Shown piece by piece: positions 5,009-8,480 of a stretch of DNA of 8,480 bases. Where the stretch lies: NCBI GenBank assembly GCA_023230425.1, contig JALNXI010000082.1, forward strand, positions 1 through 8,480. The letters are read 5' to 3'. Every line of letters starts with the position of its first letter. The first letter of the stretch is position 1. This stretch comes from Methanoculleus sp. (lineage in GTDB: Archaea; Halobacteriota; Methanomicrobia; Methanomicrobiales; Methanoculleaceae). Position numbers and translations under genes: made by a program. The notes under the pieces are model-generated. The model saw only the letters and a program-made list of their open reading frames with translations, was not told the origin of the DNA and made no database searches.

Positions 5009-6268
5009 GTGAAGCTGGAGGGTTCCGTTATTTTTGAGAAGTTATCCAGAGAAGATTCAACATCGTTACAACCAATCGTCAGTGTGAAGGGCCTGACCAA
5101 GGTATTCGGCCAGGATCCCGAGAAAGCACTGGCACTTCATCGGTCCGGCTGCTCAAAACAGGAGATCCATGAAGAGACCGGTGAGACACTGGCCCTCAAT
5201 AACGTCTCATTTGAGGTTATGCCGGGCGAAATATTCGTCCTGATGGGACTCTCCGGGAGCGGAAAATCGACTCTTCTGCGCTGCATCAACCGGCTCATCG
5301 ACCCTACCGAGGGTGAAATACTGATCGACGGCGAAGATATCGTCGGTATGAGCCAGGAAGAACTACGAGCGACCCGGCGGCGCAGACTGGGCATGATCTT
5401 CCAGAACTTTGCTCTTCTCCCCCATCGGACGGTTCTCGACAACGTCGCCTTCGGCCTTGAAGTCCAGGGCATCCCCGAAGATGAGCGCTGCCGAAAAGCC
5501 GAAGAAGTCCTCCGTATGGTGGGGCTTGGCGGCTACGGGGCGAGCATGCCCTCCCACCTCTCCGGCGGCATGAAGCAGCGGGTCGGGCTTGCCCGGGCGC
5601 TCACCAGCGACCCGGATATACTTCTGATGGACGAGGCGTTCAGCGCCCTCGACCCGCTCATCAGGAGGGACATGCAGGATGAACTGCTTGAGATCCAGCA
5701 ACGACTCTGCAAGACGATCATCTTCGTCACCCACGATCTCGATGAAGCCCTGAAACTCGGCGACCGCATCGCCCTGATGAAGGACGGTGTGATCGTGCAG
5801 ATCGGCACACCTGAGGAGATCCTGACGAACCCGGAGAACGCTTACGTTGAACGGTTCGTCGCCGATGTGGATCTGACGAGGGTGCTCTCGGCAAGCGACG
5901 TTATGCGCCGCCCCGAACCGGTTGCCCAATGCACCGCAGGGCCAAGGGTAGCCCTGCACCTCATGGAGGAGCATGACATCACAGGGATATTCGTCGTCAC
6001 CCGCCAGCGCCTGCTCCGCGGGCGGGTGACGCTCGACGACGCTGCCGAAGCCGTCAGGGAGGGGACGCCAATGAAGGATATCCTCATCACCGATCTTCCC
6101 GTTGTGGCTCCCGATGCAACGCTATCCGACATCATATCGCTGATCACCAAGAGCCCCTACCCTGTGGCGGTTGTGGACGGCGCAGGCAGGCTCAGAGGGG
6201 TCATATCACGCGGCGCCATCCTCGCGGCTCTGGCACGAAAAGGGGAGGATATTCGTGCAGTTGCCTAA
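5009..6268 (+). CDS. proV: Glycine betaine/proline ABC transporter ATPase with CBS domains
   Basis: ProV (OpuAA) powers osmolyte import on the inner face of the membrane. The 419-residue protein has the family's long N-terminal insert (FGQDPEKALAL...GCSKQEI), Walker A GLSGSGKST (80-88), the Q-loop at Q122, signature LSGGMKQ (164-170), Walker B ILLMDEA (184-190) and the switch histidine H222. Two CBS repeats follow (about 296-360 and 364-419); in OpuA-type importers these sense ionic strength or nucleotides. All ATPase motifs are intact. The GTG start has no ribosome site in front. Either the message is leaderless or translation begins at a later codon: the only in-frame alternative is GTG 5084, just before KGLTKVFG, also without a good site. 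GGAGGG at 5017-5022 lies inside the reading frame with no in-frame ATG/GTG/TTG after it at the right distance. It is the first gene of the proVWX operon. Confidence 0.95.
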   Translation: MKLEGSVIFEKLSREDSTSLQPIVSVKGLTKVFGQDPEKALALHRSGCSKQEIHEETGETLALNNVSFEVMPGEIFVLMGLSGSGKSTLLRCINRLIDPTEGEILIDGEDIVGMSQEELRATRRRRLGMIFQNFALLPHRTVLDNVAFGLEVQGIPEDERCRKAEEVLRMVGLGGYGASMPSHLSGGMKQRVGLARALTSDPDILLMDEAFSALDPLIRRDMQDELLEIQQRLCKTIIFVTHDLDEALKLGDRIALMKDGVIVQIGTPEEILTNPENAYVERFVADVDLTRVLSASDVMRRPEPVAQCTAGPRVALHLMEEHDITGIFVVTRQRLLRGRVTLDDAAEAVREGTPMKDILITDLPVVAPDATLSDIISLITKSPYPVAVVDGAGRLRGVISRGAILAALARKGEDIRAVA

Positions 6269-7097
6269 ACTTCCCGTAGGAGAGGCCGTCGAGATGCTCG
6301 TCGACGGGATCGAGGAGTACTTCGGCTGGCTGCTTGACGGCGCCAGTGAAGGGCTGCGGTACCTCGTGGGGGGATTTGAGGATCTCCTTCTCTCCATACC
6401 GGCACCCGTCCTGATCCTCCTCGCGAGCGCGCTGGTCTGGTTCGTCACCCGGCGGGATATCAGGCTGGCGGGACTCACCGCGCTTGGCCTGTTGCTGATC
6501 TGGAACCTTGAACTCTGGGATCTCGCGATGCTCACCCTGGCACTCGTCATCATATCGACGATTCTCGCGCTTGCTATATCGATCCCGGTCGGGATCGCCG
6601 CTGCGGGAAGCGAGCCGCTGAACGCCGCTCTCCGACCGGCCCTCGACCTCATGCAGACCATGCCTTCGTTCGTCTACCTCATCCCGGCGGTGATCTTCTT
6701 CGGGCTTGGGAGCGTCCCCGGCATCATCGCGACGGTCGTCTTTGCTATGCCGCCGGCGCTGCGCCTCACCAATCTCGGGATCCGGCAGGTGCCCCGGGAG
6801 TTGATCGAGGTTGCGGACGCTTTCGGCACCACGCCCCGCCAGAAACTTTTTAAAGTGCAGCTCCCGGTCGCGCTCCCCACCATCATGGCAGGGGTGAACC
6901 AGTGCATCATGCTCGCCCTCTCCATGACCGTCATCGCATCGATGATCGGGGCGGGGGGGCTTGGCTACCAGGTGCTTGTGGGTATCCAGCGGGTGGATAT
7001 CGGTATGGGGTTTGAGGCAGGGCTTGCCATCGTGATCATAGCGATCATACTGGACCGGATCACCCAGAACCTTGTGCCGCAGCATGAGAACCGGTGA
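6255..7097 (+). CDS. proW: Glycine betaine/proline ABC transporter permease
   Basis: ProW forms the membrane channel that receives osmolyte from ProX and is driven by ProV. From GTG 6255 it has 280 residues beginning MQLPKLPVGEAVEMLVDGIE, the expected N terminus of this family. GGGGAGG (6242-6248) sits six bases ahead, inside proV, so the reading frames overlap by 14 bases and translation is probably coupled. The frame is open further upstream to 6171, but those codons lie in proV and are not family-like. Hydrophobic segments lie at about 44-63, 69-86, 90-113, 131-151, 155-173, 212-232 and 256-273. The cytoplasmic coupling (EAA) loop reads EVADAFGTTPRQKLFKVQLP (185-204), followed by VALP; this contacts the ATPase. 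Confidence 0.95.
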   Translation: MQLPKLPVGEAVEMLVDGIEEYFGWLLDGASEGLRYLVGGFEDLLLSIPAPVLILLASALVWFVTRRDIRLAGLTALGLLLIWNLELWDLAMLTLALVIISTILALAISIPVGIAAAGSEPLNAALRPALDLMQTMPSFVYLIPAVIFFGLGSVPGIIATVVFAMPPALRLTNLGIRQVPRELIEVADAFGTTPRQKLFKVQLPVALPTIMAGVNQCIMLALSMTVIASMIGAGGLGYQVLVGIQRVDIGMGFEAGLAIVIIAIILDRITQNLVPQHENR

Positions 7098-7215
7098 CCC
7101 GTTCAGGGGGGAGCGGCTCTGTTGAAATCCTGTTTCGGTCCTGGCGATCGTCGCCACCCACGATGAGGTGGGTGCCGGATTCGGATGTTCCCCGGGCTTG
7201 TCCCCGTGCAGTGGA

Positions 7216-7236
7216 CCGTGGTTGCTATCGCCACGG
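7216..7236 (+). repeat. Hairpin with TATCG loop, copy 3
   Basis: CCGTGG (7216-7221) pairs perfectly with CCACGG (7231-7236) around TTGCTATCG. It is the apical hairpin of the nested structure in the proW-proX gap. It shares GGACCGTGG, TATCGCCA and a following GGGGGAGG, in the same order and spacing, with the minus-strand copy at 599-618. Confidence 0.5.
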
Positions 7237-7373
7237 GGGGAGGGGACAGGGGCAGTGCGTGGGGATCCCGGGGAAAATCCGTGCCCGGGTGTGGCCCGGA
7301 ATTGCGACCTTCCGGAGCGAACAGGTGGGGTTTCAACAAAGCCGGGGGAGCCGGAACTCCACATGGCCGGGCT

Positions 7374-7384
7374 CGAAATACTAT
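7374..7384 (+). promoter_or_regulatory. Possible internal promoter for proX
   Basis: CGAAA followed by TACTAT resembles a methanogen B-recognition element plus a weak TATA box. The predicted start near 7407 would give a leader of about 18 bases that still includes the proX ribosome site. A separate promoter would help make binding protein in excess over the membrane parts. Confidence 0.25.
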
Positions 7385-7424
7385 CTGGCCGCCTTCTGGC
7401 GGCAACCAACTACAAGGTGAAGAA

Positions 7425-8303
7425 ATGATTCAAAAGAAAGGAAGTTTACTCGTACTGACAGGTATCGTTCTGATGATCTGCCTCCTCTCCGCCGGTTGCA
7501 CCGGCACACAAGGAGCAACTGAGCCTGCAAAGAAGATCAGCATCGGTTACGTCACCTGGGACTGTGCCATCGCGAGCACGAACGTCATGAAGCAGGTCTT
7601 TGAAGAAGCAGGGTATGCCGTCACCCTGGTCGCAGTCGACGCAGGGCCGCTCTTTCAGGCGCTTGCCCGTGGCGATGTCGACTTTACGACGACCGGATGG
7701 CTCCCGCACACCCATGAACACTACTGGGAGCAGTACGGCGACCGGATCGATTACGTCAACGAGAACATCCCCGGAGCGGCACGCATTGGGCTTGTCGTCC
7801 CAACCTACGTGACCATCGATTCGATTGAGGAGTTAAACGGCGTCTCCGGCCGGTTCGGCGGCAGGATCGTCGGCATCGAGCCCGGTGCCGGCATCATGAC
7901 CCGGACCGAGCAGGCCGTTGCGGATTACGGCCTTGATTACAATCTGGTCGCAAGCAGCAGTGCAGGCATGACAGCTGAACTCAGCTCCTCCATCAACAAA
8001 GAGGAGTGGGTCGTGGTGACAGGGTGGTCGCCGCACTGGAAGTTCGGCCGCTACGACCTCAAGTTCCTTGAAGACCCGAAGGGCGCCTACGGCGGGGCCG
8101 AAGATATCGTGACCCTCACGAGATCGGACTTAAAGACTGATGACCCGGAGGCCTACGGCATCCTGACCCGGTTTGAGTGGACCGGTGAGGATATTGCCTC
8201 AGTCATGACCGATATTGCGGGCGGCATGCCTGAAGAGGAGGCCGCGAAGGCATGGATCGATGCCAACCCCGAGACGGTCAAAGTCTGGCTCGGGGAGGAA
8301 TAA
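7425..8303 (+). CDS. proX: Glycine betaine-type ABC transporter substrate-binding lipoprotein
   Basis: ProX (OpuAC-type) binds a quaternary-amine osmolyte such as glycine betaine outside the membrane and delivers it to ProW. The protein has 292 residues. KK at 4-5, a hydrophobic stretch (7-21) and LSAGC (21-25) form a lipoprotein signal with Cys25 as anchor. The mature part has the family patterns IGYVTWDCA (40-48), GPLFQALARGDVDF (74-87), TTGWLPHTHEHYW (89-101), and VVTGWSPHWKF (197-207). W45, W92 and W201 are candidates for the aromatic cage that holds the cation; the assignment is by pattern. AAGGTGA (7414-7420) precedes the ATG by four bases and fixes the start. The frame runs open upstream to 7185, but that part is the hairpin region and is not protein-like. 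A pyrimidine/T tract follows the stop. Confidence 0.94.
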   Translation: MIQKKGSLLVLTGIVLMICLLSAGCTGTQGATEPAKKISIGYVTWDCAIASTNVMKQVFEEAGYAVTLVAVDAGPLFQALARGDVDFTTTGWLPHTHEHYWEQYGDRIDYVNENIPGAARIGLVVPTYVTIDSIEELNGVSGRFGGRIVGIEPGAGIMTRTEQAVADYGLDYNLVASSSAGMTAELSSSINKEEWVVVTGWSPHWKFGRYDLKFLEDPKGAYGGAEDIVTLTRSDLKTDDPEAYGILTRFEWTGEDIASVMTDIAGGMPEEEAAKAWIDANPETVKVWLGEE

Positions 8304-8317
8304 TCCCTCTTTTTCTC
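8304..8317 (+). terminator. Pyrimidine/T-tract terminator of proVWX
   Basis: Directly after the proX TAA comes TCCCTCTTTTTCTC with a T5 run at 8310-8314. Such tracts end transcription by archaeal RNA polymerase without needing a hairpin. Confidence 0.55.
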
Positions 8318-8480
8318 AAAGCACCGGCCTGGATCGCCCCGTTTCTTTCTGTGTCCATAGCCGTTCCCTCATCCACGTTCAGCCCGGGCGAGCATGGGGA
8401 CATGGATGCCGCGCACAGTCTGCGGTCCACAAGCGGGAGCAACGAGGCGATAACGATGAAGGGAAATGGGTTGTGTGGAG

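Larger units (their letters stand above)
7142..7403 (+). ncRNA. Hairpin-rich structured element between proW and proX
   Basis: The 327-base gap holds at least six hairpins. (1) TGGCGA (7142-7147) with TCGCCA (7151-7156). (2) CACCCAC (7155-7161) with GTGGGTG (7168-7174). (3) A nested unit: 7182-7196 with 7267-7281 (15 positions, one G-A mismatch), directly stacked on 7197-7205 with 7242-7250 (one G-T pair), enclosing 7216-7221 with 7231-7236. (4) CCGGAA (7296-7301) with TTCCGG (7310-7315). (5) 7348-7354 with 7367-7374, one bulged G. (6) GCCGCC (7388-7393), TTCT, GGCGGC (7398-7403). All would be in the operon transcript. They could protect or process the proX message, act as a cis-regulator, or derive from an inserted repeat. 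I match it to no known RNA family. Confidence 0.5.

Noticed and set aside
6201..7409. A 402-codon open frame on the minus strand opposite proW
   Set aside because: The translation is hydrophilic shadow sequence of a membrane protein gene and runs into the hairpin region; proW is clearly the real gene.
7185..7424. An 80-codon upstream extension of proX
   Set aside because: It would bury the lipoprotein signal at residue 80, its residues are unlike any ProX, and AAGGTGA marks the ATG at 7425.
8318..8480. A possible gene at the right edge (open frames on both strands)
   Set aside because: Only about 160 bases are visible; no ribosome site, promoter or recognisable residues support any frame, so nothing is called beyond the proX terminator.
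1..8480. CRISPR array, transfer RNA or ribosomal RNA genes
   Set aside because: No regularly spaced repeats and no T-loop (GGTTCRANYCC) or ribosomal RNA signatures were found on either strand by eye.

Overview
The window looks like chromosomal DNA of a GC-rich hydrogenotrophic methanogen, most likely order Methanomicrobiales and possibly Methanoculleus. The reasons are a methanogenesis-marker-14 protein, archaeal TATA boxes and GGTGA-type ribosome binding sites, poly-T terminators, and an archaeal lipoprotein signal. The genus is inference; the methanogen assignment is firm.

Layout. Positions 1-894 are accessory DNA without an intact gene. They start with what looks like the 3' end of an IS200/IS605-type tnpB, with its right-end hairpin and guide-RNA-like folds. 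A stretch of strong GC hairpins follows, then a pair of inverted ~32-bp arms (292-323 and 552-584) enclosing a non-coding ~230-bp core. On the minus strand, 895-2638 is a two-gene unit: the ASKHA-like methanogenesis marker 14 gene, apparently leaderless, followed by a 77-residue acidic protein I do not recognise. Divergent from it is a small FMN-binding split-barrel (pyridoxamine-phosphate-oxidase-like) gene at 2966-3370. It converges with argG (argininosuccinate synthase, 3380-4567, minus), with only 9 bases between the stop codons.

From 5009 to 8303 the plus strand carries a complete glycine betaine/proline-type ABC importer: ATPase (proV), permease (proW, overlapping proV by 14 bases) and a lipid-anchored binding protein (proX). 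ProX captures a quaternary-amine osmolyte outside the membrane, ProW forms the channel and ProV hydrolyses ATP; tandem CBS domains on ProV are the likely ionic-strength sensor. The 441-bp argG-proV gap ends in an AT-rich promoter region with tandem 9-mers.

The most unusual stretch is the 327-bp proW-proX gap. It holds at least six hairpins, including a nested structure closed by a 15-position helix with a single G-A mismatch (7182-7281). A short hairpin inside it, with a loop ending TATCG, recurs at 187-206 and at 599-618 (minus). This suggests either a dispersed structured element or a shared RNA motif.
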